36,214 nucleotides of DNA from Chara braunii (Eukaryota > Streptophyta > Charophyceae > Charales > Characeae). Below are positions 1-8,219 of this stretch, piece by piece. The DNA lies in NCBI GenBank assembly GCA_003427395.1, contig BFEA01000272.1:1200970-1237183 (forward strand), read 5' to 3'. Made by a program: the position numbers and the translations under genes. The stretch's first letter is position 1; each line of letters begins with the position of its first letter. Below the pieces are notes generated by a model that made no database searches, had not been told where the DNA came from, and saw only the letters and a list, made by a program, of their open reading frames with translations.

Positions 1-33
<33 letters not shown>

Positions 34-61
34 CCTTTTCTTTTCTTTTCTTTTCTTTTGG
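1..61. repeat. Poly(T) plus (CTTTT)n at window edge
   Basis: A run of 33 T is followed by about five CTTTT units. Together with the (GA)n at the other end, it suggests that the window is bounded by sequence that stopped an assembler. Confidence 0.95.
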
Positions 62-139
62 GAAAGCATCCACACTTCTTTCCCTCCGTTCAGAGTTGCA
101 AGTCAGGTCGTTATTATCTTCGACCACCGTCCTCACCGG

Positions 140-235
140 AATAAAATAAAATGCACGGTCATTCTAGCTGTATGTATATGTGCCATCTTTCAGCCTAGAT
201 GGAGAGAGAATGACCGTGCGTTCTATTCGGGTGAC
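140..235. mobile_element. Hairpin MITE, copy 1
   Basis: A perfect 13-bp inverted repeat, GCACGGTCATTCT at 153-165 and its complement at 207-219, encloses about 40 bp. The flanks (AATAAAAT on the left, CGTTCTATTCGGG on the right) are degenerate versions of the termini seen in the copies at 1402-1505 and 1582-1683, so this is a member of the same non-autonomous inverted-repeat family. No target-site duplication was resolved. There is no coding capacity, so mobilisation would need a transposase from elsewhere. Confidence 0.7.
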
Positions 236-238
236 ATG

Positions 239-662
239 GGGCAGGGATTCATGATGCCCAGGCGCTCGATTCGAGAGACGTAGGGCCTCGCCACACCACT
301 CTCGAAATGTGAAAAGGACCAAAATGTGGCGGGTGCATTTGGCCATGTTCTAGTGAGAAATTCATTCTCGTTTTGGGAGGAGAGTTGTCTTCGTTTTCTG
401 CTTCTCTTTTTTTGTTTTTTTTTTTATTTTTTTTTGTTTTTTTTAAATTTGGACTTTTCTTTTCGCCGTTGCCCCTGGCCTGAACGAATTAGTGATGAAA
501 GGAGGGGAAAAGAAAAGAACAGGATTCGAAGCATCTGCTCTCTTCGAGCTCCCTAGGCAAAAAGAGCGTGTCAGGATCCGGCAAGAAAAGGACAAAAAGA
601 GAATCATTATGAGTATACGACCTTTTGTCTTTCTCCTATCTTCTCTCTCTCCCTCCCCTCCC

Positions 663-700
<38 letters not shown>

Positions 701-924
701 GAGCTCTTTTGCAACGAAAGGTTTGGTCTATCGCTTCAGAGAGAACAATAATAGTAATATAGCTTAGCAGTAGCTATGGACCGTCAACATGGGCTCATCA
801 GCATTCGCGCAGCTCTGAGAAGGGTTGTTGCGATGACGACACCTTGTGAGTTTCTTTTCTTTCTCTCTGAAAAAGGATGGTCTGTATTCTGTCCTCCCTT
901 TCGTTTTCTAACGTTGAAACTCAT
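239..924. other. No gene seen; T-rich and (CT)n sequence
   Basis: This stretch holds a T-rich tract (about 405-445) and a (CT)n microsatellite (about 670-694). The open frames across it are low-complexity Phe/Ser/Leu strings without recognisable domains. Confidence 0.6.
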
Positions 925-1016
925 GATCTTTTTATCAACAGTTGGATGTGTACAATCAAGATTCGAACCCGTGATCTGTTTATCGACACTTGCATGTGTA
1001 CCATGCAGCCACATAT
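925..1016 (-). repeat. Tandem tRNA-like remnant (two ~48-bp units)
   Basis: On the minus strand the sequence TGGCTGCATGGT (A-box-like) is followed about 35 nt later by GGTTCGAATCT, a near-match to the pol III B box GGTTCGANTCC, in the context ATCACGGGTTCGAATC that is usual for a tRNA T arm. A TGTGCAT/GTACACA pairing can form an acceptor-like stem with one mismatch and one wobble. A second, weaker unit (925-956 against 973-1004, about 26 of 32 identical) follows with a spacing of 48 bp. The anticodon arm is poor, so this is a decayed tRNA or a tRNA-derived SINE head rather than a working tRNA gene. Confidence 0.4.
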
Positions 1017-1401
1017 GCACAGGGTTTATTCTCTGGCTCTGCCGCCAACTCCTGGCCAACTATTCGCACATCCTCGTCACCCAAAGGCAGAAGGATGGAG
1101 CCCACACCCTCATTTCCCGTGAGCCGCGTGTAGGTATTAGGTCATGATGGGTGTCTAGGAGGGGCTCGATGTCAGGTGGTGTGTGGAGGACACCGCCATA
1201 CGGCGGCGGTAAAAGTTGGGCGGGGGCGCATCGTGCGCGTTCTCATGGGCGCAACCTGCCTTTCGGAGAAGAGAGAGGGCCTGGTAGAGCAACCTGAGGA
1301 ATGAGCCACAGGGTAGCACAGATGGATGGTGGGGTCCTATAGATGGGAGAGGAGGCACAAGGACGTCAGGTCGGCTAAAGAACTCTCATCATGAAAGCTA
1401 A
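1017..1401. other. No feature seen
   Basis: No protein domain, RNA gene or clear repeat boundary was recognised between the tRNA-like remnant and the second hairpin MITE. Confidence 0.5.
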
Positions 1402-1505
1402 CGTCTTCCCCCGAATACAACGTGTACGGTCATTATATCTGCATTTAGACTGAAAGACACCCCAAATTCAACTAGAATGACCGTGCGTTGTATTGGGGGG
1501 AAGAC
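1402..1505. mobile_element. Hairpin MITE, copy 2
   Basis: Inverted termini of about 30 bp: left GTCTTCCCCCGAATACAACG continuing into the CGGTCATT motif, and right (reverse complement) GTCTTCCCCCCAATACAACG continuing into CACGGTCATTCT. The 104-bp element is almost entirely stem with a short centre. The CGGTCATT core is shared with the copy at 140-235 and the CCCCC-AATACAACG outer part with the copy at 1582-1683, which links the three. The superfamily is unassigned because no target-site duplication is clear. Confidence 0.8.
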
Positions 1506-1581
1506 TGTACGGATGACGCCGGTAAAATGCTTTTACACGGGAATAGGCCCATAGCATAGTGAGCCTCGCTCCGCTTCTGCT

Positions 1582-1683
1582 ACCGTCCGAACACAACGCA
1601 CCCTTATTTTGGCTGTATCTGGCCTGAAATATAGCTTGTATGCATTCATTTTTAGGGTGCGTTATGTATGGGGGAAGACGGTA
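1582..1683. mobile_element. Hairpin MITE, copy 3
   Basis: Termini ACCGTC and GACGGT bound a 102-bp inverted repeat. Inner arms AACGCACCCTTA and TTTAGGGTGCGTT pair, and the right arm carries the same GGGGGAAGAC block as copy 2. The inner arm differs from copies 1 and 2 (GCACCCTTA instead of GCACGGTCATT), yet pairing is kept on both sides. That is expected of a foldback element that is itself copied or gene-converted. Confidence 0.7.
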
Positions 1684-2140
1684 CGTAGTCACCAAATGTG
1701 GAAAATAAGAACGAATCTTCCGGTCGAAGATGGGCCGATACATCACCATTTTTTTTTTGTGTTTTCTGTATCTGGTGAGTAGTGGAGCGAGGCCCAATGA
1801 GCGAAGGGAAATGTGAGAGGCATTAGCAAGAAGCTTCATTATTGAAAGTTTGTGTCAGAGCGGAGGCGAAAGGCGAGAGTTGTGGTGGGAGTGGGTTGGG
1901 GGGAGCACTGCTGTAGATGAACGACGGCTGAGCGCATACTCACACTTGGTAGTGTACTTGATGTATCTGACTTCAATTGTGGCCAGAGCTGGATGAATCT
2001 GACCGCAATCATGTCCAGAGCTTATTACAGAAAGTGCTACTGTGTGTATGCCCTAAGCTCGGCAGCCAAGGGGAACCAACATGGGTAGATGTGAACCCGA
2101 TTTACCCTTTGTCCAGCCCCTTGTGTGCACTTGGGTAGAT

Positions 2141-2141
<1 letters not shown>
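1684..2141. other. No feature seen
   Basis: Mixed-composition sequence with no recognisable coding or repeat structure between the MITE cluster and the microsatellite block. Confidence 0.5.
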
Positions 2142-2210
<69 letters not shown>

Positions 2211-2243
2211 CTGTCTCTTATACACATCTAGATGTGTATAAGA

Positions 2244-2275
<32 letters not shown>

Positions 2276-2295
2276 CCTCCTCTGAGTTGGTGGGA

Positions 2296-2343
<48 letters not shown>
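2142..2343. repeat. (CT)n-(CA)n compound microsatellite
   Basis: (CT)23 at about 2142-2188 runs into (CA)n at 2188-2210. After an adapter-derived insertion the (CA)n resumes at 2248-2275, then a 21-bp spacer, then (CA)n again at 2297-2340. The spacer CCTCCTCTGAGTTGGTGGGA recurs in diverged form just after the last array (about 2346), so a unit containing it and CA repeats has been duplicated. Because a library adapter sits inside the array, its true length and continuity are unknown. Confidence 0.85.
2211..2248. other. Nextera transposase mosaic-end junction (artefact)
   Basis: The 19-mer CTGTCTCTTATACACATCT (2211-2229) is followed directly by its exact reverse complement AGATGTGTATAAGAGACAG (2230-2248). 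This is the Tn5 mosaic end used in Nextera libraries. Two head-to-head copies are the circularisation junction of Nextera mate-pair libraries. It is synthetic, not biological, and was probably left untrimmed and used to bridge the CA arrays. Confidence 0.97.
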
Positions 2344-2344
<1 letters not shown>

Positions 2345-2708
2345 ACCTCCTGTGAGTCGGTGAAAATCCCACCAAAGAATCTGGAGAGATGGTTAAGGGA
2401 AGACCCAAAATTCAATGTGGATAGCGATGAGCCCATAACGTGGGGAAATCAGTACCCTGTTGGGAATCGGTCCACTGTTGGGAATGATGGGGTTGGGAGC
2501 ATGCAATGCAAATGGGACAAGGCCCATGGGTGAGTATAGGCATATGATGAGACTATTGCCATCAGCCGTTGGAATGCCCACATCTGTTCCATGTAGGGCC
2601 CGAGAGGACAGTTGCAAAGAGCTCACACGGCTGTGTTTGACATGCCAGGTGTGCCAGCTGCTGTGCTGTGATGCGCCATCTATCCATCTGGAAGTGTGCG
2701 ATCTTTGT
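2344..2708. other. No feature seen
   Basis: Unique-looking sequence without a recognised gene; predicted frames on both strands have no known domain. Confidence 0.5.
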
Positions 2709-2864
2709 GTTTTTTTTGTTTTTTTTTTTGAAGAAGAAACATCCTCGAACCATACCCCAGAGGCTGATAAGAGCAGACCCCTGTGGTAGGCCATGATGGC
2801 CCATGGGTGGCTCGAGTCTATTGGTGGGGAGCAACACCTGCTGGAAATCGGGTCCAGCGTCCCT
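2709..2864 (-). mobile_element. LINE 3'-tail module, copy 1
   Basis: Read on the minus strand: GGGACGCTGGACCCGATTTC, a block containing GCTCCCCACCAATAGA, a hairpin, then a poly(A) of about 20 (plus-strand T at 2710-2729 with one G). Head hairpin GCTGGA/TCCAGC has a 7-nt loop. Tail hairpin arms are 2755-2763 and 2778-2786, with 8 of 9 pairs including one wobble, around the loop TCTGCTCTTATCAG. The module matches the 3' end of the LINE at 3.8-6.3 kb. The copy is therefore either a strongly 5'-truncated LINE insertion or a SINE sharing that tail. Confidence 0.75.
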
Positions 2865-3498
2865 CAACAGATGTATTCAAACTCAGTTCATGCTTGGTTC
2901 ATGCTCCTTTCTCAACCTCTATCCAACAACATAGCCGGCCGATGGTCGTAACCAACCGGGTCAAGGGGGGGGCGAGCAAGGGGTGACGGAGGCGCAGGAA
3001 ACCAGATCAGCATTCCGGGGGGCGACCGGAGACTGATGACAGCTTCCTTCCTTCCATTCACCTGCCCTGCTCCGTCCCACCCTGATCCAGCTGGCTAGGC
3101 CCAGCCTGCTCCCTGCCATACCAACGAAGCTCGACCATAGTATGACCCGGAAGAGGGAATAGGTCGGGAAAATTTGAGGGGAGTGGGAGGGGTATGTCCG
3201 AGGGAATAGTAGTCCAATCGTTGAAGCATAGTATAGACTATAGTCTTTCTGTGAAGCCTGCAGTCGCAGCTGGTCATCCAGCTGCCAGCCGCCCATTGGA
3301 ACCACACTATCCTTCCCCCACGTGCCCCGCCCAGCCAGTCCATCATGATGCGGAACTCGGTTATTCATGTCCGCTTTCCGAGAGAGTGGTTAAACCCGTT
3401 GCATGGTCTTTTCCCATTGGTCCCTTATGGCAGTCTCGATAATTTCTTTGATGGTCCCTACCGTTTCTCCCCTTCCCATATGTGTGTCTTCCATAATC
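2865..3498. other. No feature seen
   Basis: No recognisable gene. The predicted frames are short, overlap on both strands and carry no domain. Confidence 0.5.
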
Positions 3499-3546
3499 AA
3501 GGTGCACCCGCGGTAAAAAAAAAAAAAAAGAAGGTGCACCTGCGGT
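3499..3546 (+). mobile_element. Poly(A)-only insertion with 16-bp duplicated flanks
   Basis: AAGGTGCACCCGCGGT (3499-3514), then 15 A and one G, then AAGGTGCACCTGCGGT (3531-3546): a 16-bp direct repeat with one mismatch around a bare poly(A). This is the footprint expected when target-primed reverse transcription stops within the poly(A) tail. A simple tandem duplication with A expansion is the alternative. Confidence 0.65.
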
Positions 3547-3785
3547 GGCAGATGGCCCACGACACTGCCTTCCTCCCAATCGTAAACAGGTAGCCTGTGA
3601 AGGCTGAGGCTTCAAGTTGCACTGTCCAGTGCCCACATAGTCAGGCTCTCCACTCCCAAGGCAATTCACAATCAGTTCCCAAAATGTTACAAACCCGGAC
3701 CTGCCATCGCCATATGAGGATCGGCGACGGATATAGAAGAAAAGAGGTGTTCTATTGTCTCATTGCATTTCTGGGTAGGGAAAGT

Positions 3786-4490
3786 TTAACCCTCTTTGCA
3801 GGATCCTTTCCAGGGTGAGTCCATACAGTGCAGGACACACCCTTGAGAATCTCTGATCCATCTGTTACTAAAGAGGGGTTGTTGACGTACTTCTTCCCAC
3901 CTTTCCGGGGAGATCTTGTCAAATAATGGCAATTTCCTCCATGTCTTGATCAGTGTGATCCAGAAAGAATCATTACATATATCGCTCCTTGCTGCTAATC
4001 TGTCCGAAGGTGAGTCATCAGATGACTCTCTAATCTTTCCTTTTGGGAGGGGCCAATCACAATTTTCCAGCCACATCATAGGATCAACGCTCTCCACTGT
4101 TTCTGGTGCTAAACGTCTAATTTGAACCATGCCAATGCAGACCAACCACCCTTAATTCTAGGTTGGAGAATAGATAGCCATGCTACTCTACTGATGACAT
4201 TCTTGAGTTCGTGATTACCTCTCCATAGAAAGACCGATAATTGTTGTTGGAAAACTTGTAAAGCTGATTTGTCCAGTGGCCATATGGTTGATTTATACCA
4301 GATGGAAGCTAGAATAACATTATTGATAGCCAAAGTACATCCCAAAAGAGAAGAGTGTTTGTTTTTCCAGAGGTCAAATTTGGCATGGGCTTGTTGAGTT
4401 ATCCATTCATTGTTTGTTTTTGTTTTTTCCATTCTAGATAGAGATATCCCTAGTACTCGAATAGGAGAGTCCATGGGAAGCCACTTGACT
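3786..4490 (-). pseudogene. LINE ORF2 fragment, RT thumb and linker (inverted)
   Basis: Translating the minus strand gives a VLGISLS motif (the usual YLG after the catalytic core), then KFDLWKNKHSSLLGCTLAIN, FLWRGNHELK and RVAWLSILQPRIKGGWSAL. This is the region after the RT palm of L1/Tx1-type LINEs, where the protein crosses from thumb to linker. A single-base frameshift near 4120-4145 moves the frame to IRRLAPETVES..., then FWITLIKTWRKLPLF and RQQPLFSNRWIRDSQG, the typical linker. An in-frame stop lies upstream of 4474. The last few codons run into the target-site duplication at 3792-3804, so the frame's final residues are not LINE-derived. No palm motif (YADD) is present. Confidence 0.8.
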
Positions 4491-4560
4491 TAAGGTTGTT
4501 CCGGGGGTCGGACGCCTTGGTGATGGATCCACTATCCTAGTGTTTTGCTTCCCCAATTGA

Positions 4561-5961
4561 CTAATCAGAATAAAAGATATTTGGAATAGTGAAGCTAATG
4601 ATTGGATTGATCCCATAGCACTTAAAGGATATCTTCGTTATAGTCACCATACACATGAGGTTCTTGAGCGAATAATTGAACTAATCCCCTTGGACTGGAT
4701 TAGGATTCTTCAGAAGGGACCCAAGCAGAAAATTAATGACTGGGTGACAATTAAGGATTATCCTCAGAGTATTGGTAATATTCTAGATAAATTCCAGAAT
4801 GAAGATATACTCCTTGAGTTCTACGATCTTTCTCAGGACAATACTCTCCAACCAAAAAGTCAGGGTCAGGTCCAATGGGTCCAAGCTAACCAAATTTTCA
4901 GAATTAGAGTATTAAGAATGAAAGAGCAATGACTGGCATTTAAACCAGATACTCCCATCTCTAGTTTAGCATTAGACCCAGCTAACTGGAGCTAGAGTTC
5001 ATCCTGCAAACAGAAGAAAGTTGACAAAAATTATAAATGCACTTTACACACCCTTACTGTAAAATCCACATACAGAATGTTAAGAACAAGGATTAATTTA
5101 AAGGACAAAGTATCGGCCAGGTGGATGAAACATCTCAACCTCAGTAGAGAAGAAATGAAATCAATCAAATGGTTTAATGCAATGAAATCCAAACCGGCAA
5201 AGATGACATCACTTCAATGGCAGATTGAACACAGATGTCTGCCCACCAATGATTGGCTAATAGATAGATATTCCTTAGAACAAAAAAGAATAGCATCCAG
5301 GTGGTGTAAATTCTGCAAATCTGCATTCCCCAGTAGGATGATTCCTGAGACCATTGAGCATATCTTTATGCAATGCCCAGAAGCTATATGGTTATGGAGG
5401 TGGTGGGACAAAATCTGGGATCAACTATTTCTGCAAACTAGATGGCAATGAAATTGGAAAACAATTATTTTGGAAGCTAGGACTGACGAGTCGGATGATG
5501 AATTAACACAAAATCTCTTCATCTTGGGAAGAAGAGTTGTTGTATGAGTCATTTGGGTGAGGAGATGTACGTATGAAATGGAGGGGGCTCGTCTAGATGG
5601 ACCTGAATTCACTGAAACTATTAAAATGTCGGTTCAAATAGGAATTACTGCTAAATGGGAACAAGTGAAAGAAAAACTTCAATATCTATCCTCAAAAGAC
5701 GAAATTCACAAACATATTCAGAAATTCAGTACATGTTGGCTTGGGGGCAACCAGGGGGAGAGAATGGGGAAAGTAAAATGGGAAGGGGTTTCAGAAGGGA
5801 ACAATCATGAGGTAAGAAGAGACTACAGACTAATATTTGAGGATTGGACAGTGGTAGATCCATCCATACCCATGCGCCCAATGGCAGAGTTTCCCGATCC
5901 CTTTCCATCTCCATTATCAGCTATGGTACCGAGATCTTGGTTTGGGTATGACGAGATATGA
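4561..5961 (+). pseudogene. LINE ORF2 C-terminal fragment with zf-RVT domain
   Basis: The segment starts with LIRIKDIWNSEANDWIDP (about 4561-4614), a linker motif of L1/Tx1-like LINEs, followed by IIELIPLDWIRIL. After a break (stop near 4930 and a frameshift near 5055) the frame resumes with KSTYRMLRTRIN and HRCLPTNDWLIDR. A zinc-knuckle region follows: CKFC at about residues 79-82 of the 5077-5451 frame, then ETIEHIFMQC, giving C-x2-C...H-x4-C as in reverse-transcriptase zinc-binding (zf-RVT) domains. Beyond a TGA at 5449 a WVRRCTYEMEGARLD tail and a final DPFPSPLSAM segment reach the stop at 5959-5961. The diverged copies at 8.2-9.2 and 22.6-23.0 kb share the zf-RVT region, and the 8.2-kb copy also shares the DPFP tail. 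Non-functional. Confidence 0.88.
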
Positions 5962-6113
5962 AAGTCGCAGATTATGGCCTTGTAGAAGTAAGGTTCCTCA
6001 TGTTCTCTCGAGAGAATAAGGACTAGGTGATAGAGATAGATCCGGCGTCCAGCAATAGATGAAGAGGTGCTAATTCTCAGAGCTCTGACTGTTCTTGATC
6101 TCATGTTATTATT

Positions 6114-6262
6114 GTAAAAAAGGACGCTGGATGCGCTTTCCAGCAGGTGCTGCTCCCCACCAATAGATGGAGACTCCTCGGGGGTGCTAGAGGCGTTTGT
6201 TCATAGCAGCGCCCCTAGCAGTCACCGGGTTTCTTTTTAAAAATGGAAAAAAAAAAAAAAAA
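6114..6262 (+). mobile_element. LINE 3'-tail module, copy 2 (end of the twin-primed LINE)
   Basis: About 150 nt after the last LINE codon comes GGACGCTGGATGCGCTTTCC, CTCCCCACCAATAGATGGAG, a strong hairpin and poly(A)16 (6247-6262). Head hairpin: GCTGGA 6126-6131 with TCCAGC 6139-6144. Tail hairpin: CTAGAGGCG 6187-6195 with CGCCCCTAG 6210-6218 (one mismatch), loop TTTGTTCATAGCAG. The LINE target-site duplication begins directly after the poly(A), which places this module inside the LINE insertion as its 3' end. That identifies the short copies elsewhere. Confidence 0.85.
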
Positions 6263-6275
6263 CTCTTTGTAGGAT

Positions 6276-6892
6276 GGGCACCACGGAAGGGCCCTCCCCT
6301 TTTGCTCAAGGTGCATGTGGTCAACATGCCATGTGTTTGTTGGCAGGCAACGATGCACAATCTGCCATTGCAAAGAGGCAAGCTTGAAGCTTGGCCGGCT
6401 TACGCGTAACCTCCTTGAACCGTTTCACCGGCCGCAGCGCCAGGAAGTGTGCGATCTTCTGCGCTCCTCTTTTTCGTTTCCATTTTGTCACCGGCGTACA
6501 CTCTGAATTTTAGTTTATTTTTCGCTGCTTGGTATTTTTGTGGCTTTTTCACGCATGTCGTCTTTTTGTGCCAAACCGCATACATAGGCGATTACCCTCT
6601 TTCTGCAGCTTCTTTTCCGCGACTTAGCGAGCGAGCATAAAAATTTTGAACTCCTTTCGATTGTGTATGGGTACACACACCGTAGCTTTCATTTGGGGTA
6701 TTGTACTTCTCTTCGGCTGGCAGTTCGCCTCATGAATTCCATCACCATTTCATTCTACCGCTTTCTTGATCCTTGCTTTTCTCCTGCCTTCACCGTTCCT
6801 CCTCTGCTGCCACCTACCGGCTCAGAACGCCCTGGCTTCTTTCCGCACGTCTTCTTCTTACATATTATAACGGTATTATTGTCTTCTCTCCA

Positions 6893-6894
<2 letters not shown>
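6276..6894. other. No feature seen
   Basis: No gene recognised. Pyrimidine-rich on the plus strand towards 6.9 kb. Confidence 0.5.
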
Positions 6895-6930
<36 letters not shown>

Positions 6931-7058
6931 CAAGGCCCTTATACAAGGCCTCTATCCCGGTGGTGGTAAGAGAACCACCGGGATTGAGGCTTTGTCTGGC
7001 GGGCCGCTCCGTTTATTGGTGGGGAGCCTCACGTGCTGGAAACCGAGCCCAGCGTCCC
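6895..7058 (-). mobile_element. LINE 3'-tail module, copy 3
   Basis: Plus-strand T33 (6895-6927) is the poly(A) of a minus-strand copy. The tail hairpin has a perfect 11-bp stem, ATCCCGGTGGT (6954-6964) with ACCACCGGGAT (6974-6984), and the sense-strand loop TCTCTTACC. The head (TTTATTGGTGGGGAG and the GCTGG/CCAGC hairpin) is at 7012-7058. A 7-bp CATCTTT at both ends is a possible but weak target-site duplication. Confidence 0.8.
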
Positions 7059-7106
7059 ATGAATACATCTTTACAAAACAGTACAAAACAATACATCCTT
7101 GAGGAG

Positions 7107-7142
7107 GACGCCCTTGGGCTGGAAACCGGGTCCAGCATCCCA
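7107..7142 (-). mobile_element. LINE 3'-tail head hairpin, copy 4 (partial)
   Basis: Minus strand: GGGATGCTGGACCCGGTTTC then CAGC, the head hairpin alone with its GCTGGA/TCCAGC stem. It lies about 60 bp upstream (in element sense) of copy 3 with no own tail hairpin or poly(A), either as a tandem head or as an older truncated copy. Confidence 0.6.
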
Positions 7143-7417
7143 AATCTACCTTTACTCTTCCCACCTAACCTGCAGCACCTTCGGGTACTGGGGGGGAACC
7201 ACCAGGGGGCACCAGTGGAATCTCCCTCCCTCCCCTAACTCCTGCCCTCCACCTACTATCCTCACGGCGTCCCGTGTCCCATATACCTGATATCTGAGCA
7301 AAGTGAGGATTGTAGGGACCTCCATCGCTTCTTGCTTACTTGTTCTTCGTCCTCTTTCGCGCCATCTTTCCTCTTCAGTTCTTGTGGTTCTCTTTTTCCC
7401 GCTCGTCTGATCCTAAA

Positions 7418-7808
7418 TAGGCTGAATGTTATGAAACACCCGCGGACGCGTCCGCGGGGTCAAGCTCGGAGGGCGGACGTGATCACGGCCGCCGCGGCTC
7501 CGGCCGCGACTTTCAGGAATTTTTTGTGACCTTAAAAATTTATTAAAAAAAAAACCAAAAAATATGGGGTTGTAGATCTTTTCAAAATCTAAATTGCGCA
7601 ATTTTGTATTTTATTTTTTGACTTTGTCTTTGAATTTTAAAAATTCAAAAACTAATTTTCCTGAGGCAAAAGCTGTTTGTTTTTGTTTTGACAAAAAAAA
7701 AAACATGAAACGTATGTGATTTTTTATTTTAAATTCAGTAATGTTTTTGGATATGACCACAAGACAAAAGTTGTTCAGTATATTTTTCTGCATAACATAT
7801 TTGGTTTT

Positions 7809-7843
<35 letters not shown>

Positions 7844-7946
7844 CATGGCCGTGGACCGCGGACACGTCCGCGGGGTCACGGCCTAGGCCGCGGCCACGGA
7901 CTTGTCCGCGGATGGCCGCCGCCGAGGGGGATTCGTAGGCTGAATG
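7418..7946 (+). mobile_element. MITE-like element with CCGCGG palindromic ends
   Basis: Flanked by an 11-bp direct repeat, TAGGCTGAATG (7418-7428 and 7936-7946). Near the left end is a perfect 18-bp palindrome, CCGCGGACGCGTCCGCGG (7440-7457). Near the right end the same motif recurs with one change (7856-7873), both followed by GGTCA, with further GGCCGCGGCC palindromes. The centre is AT-rich and non-coding. It has a GGGGTTGTAGAT hairpin (about 7565-7590), the motif ACAAAAGTTGTTCAGTATAT, and a T-tract of about 33 (7811-7843) before the right GC block. The internal motifs recur in the elements at 10.5, 19.0, 24.1 and 28.4 kb. The TSD length suits a MULE-like element but the superfamily is open. 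Confidence 0.65.
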
Positions 7947-8109
7947 GCTGTACAGATCTTACTGGTGTGTGGAGAGTGGCTGCGTCCCCCACACTGCGGT
8001 TCAACCATGCATGGTGTTCAGGCCTTGCCCCCTTCTGCCCTAAGCTTATTCCTTCTGCATGCGTGCAAGCTCCCCTTTCTAACTGTAAATCCCGCAAGTG
8101 TGTTTTTTT

Positions 8110-8118
<9 letters not shown>

Positions 8119-8189
<71 letters not shown>

Positions 8190-8203
8190 ACACACACACA
8201 CAC
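8119..8203. repeat. (CA)n microsatellite
   Basis: About 42 CA units with two CATA interruptions. It directly precedes the 5' truncation point of the following LINE remnant. Confidence 0.95.
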
Positions 8204-8219
8204 TTTAGTAGCCAGCCTT

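Larger units (their letters stand above)
3792..6275 (+). mobile_element. LINE insertion with 5' inversion (twin priming)
   Basis: A non-LTR retrotransposon copy bounded by a 13-bp direct repeat, CTCTTTGCAGGAT (3792-3804) and CTCTTTGTAGGAT (6263-6275), one mismatch. The left part (about 3805-4500) carries the post-RT region on the minus strand. The right part (about 4561-6262) carries the remaining C-terminal region, 3' UTR and poly(A)16 on the plus strand. In element order the minus segment ends almost exactly where the plus segment begins. Segment order, orientation, target-site duplication and terminal poly(A) all match the twin-priming outcome known for L1. Both parts have frameshifts and stops, so the copy is dead. 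Confidence 0.85.

Noticed and set aside
958-1014. Functional tRNA gene on the minus strand
   Set aside because: The T-arm stem is mostly wobble or mismatched and no proper anticodon stem forms. Kept only as a tRNA-like remnant.
2081-2533. 150-codon plus-strand frame
   Set aside because: It is made of translated CT/CA repeats and the Nextera adapter, so it is artefactual.
6035-6065. GGCGTCCAGCAATAGATG as a further copy of the tail module
   Set aside because: Only scattered words match and neither hairpin forms. It is more likely part of the LINE 3' UTR or chance.
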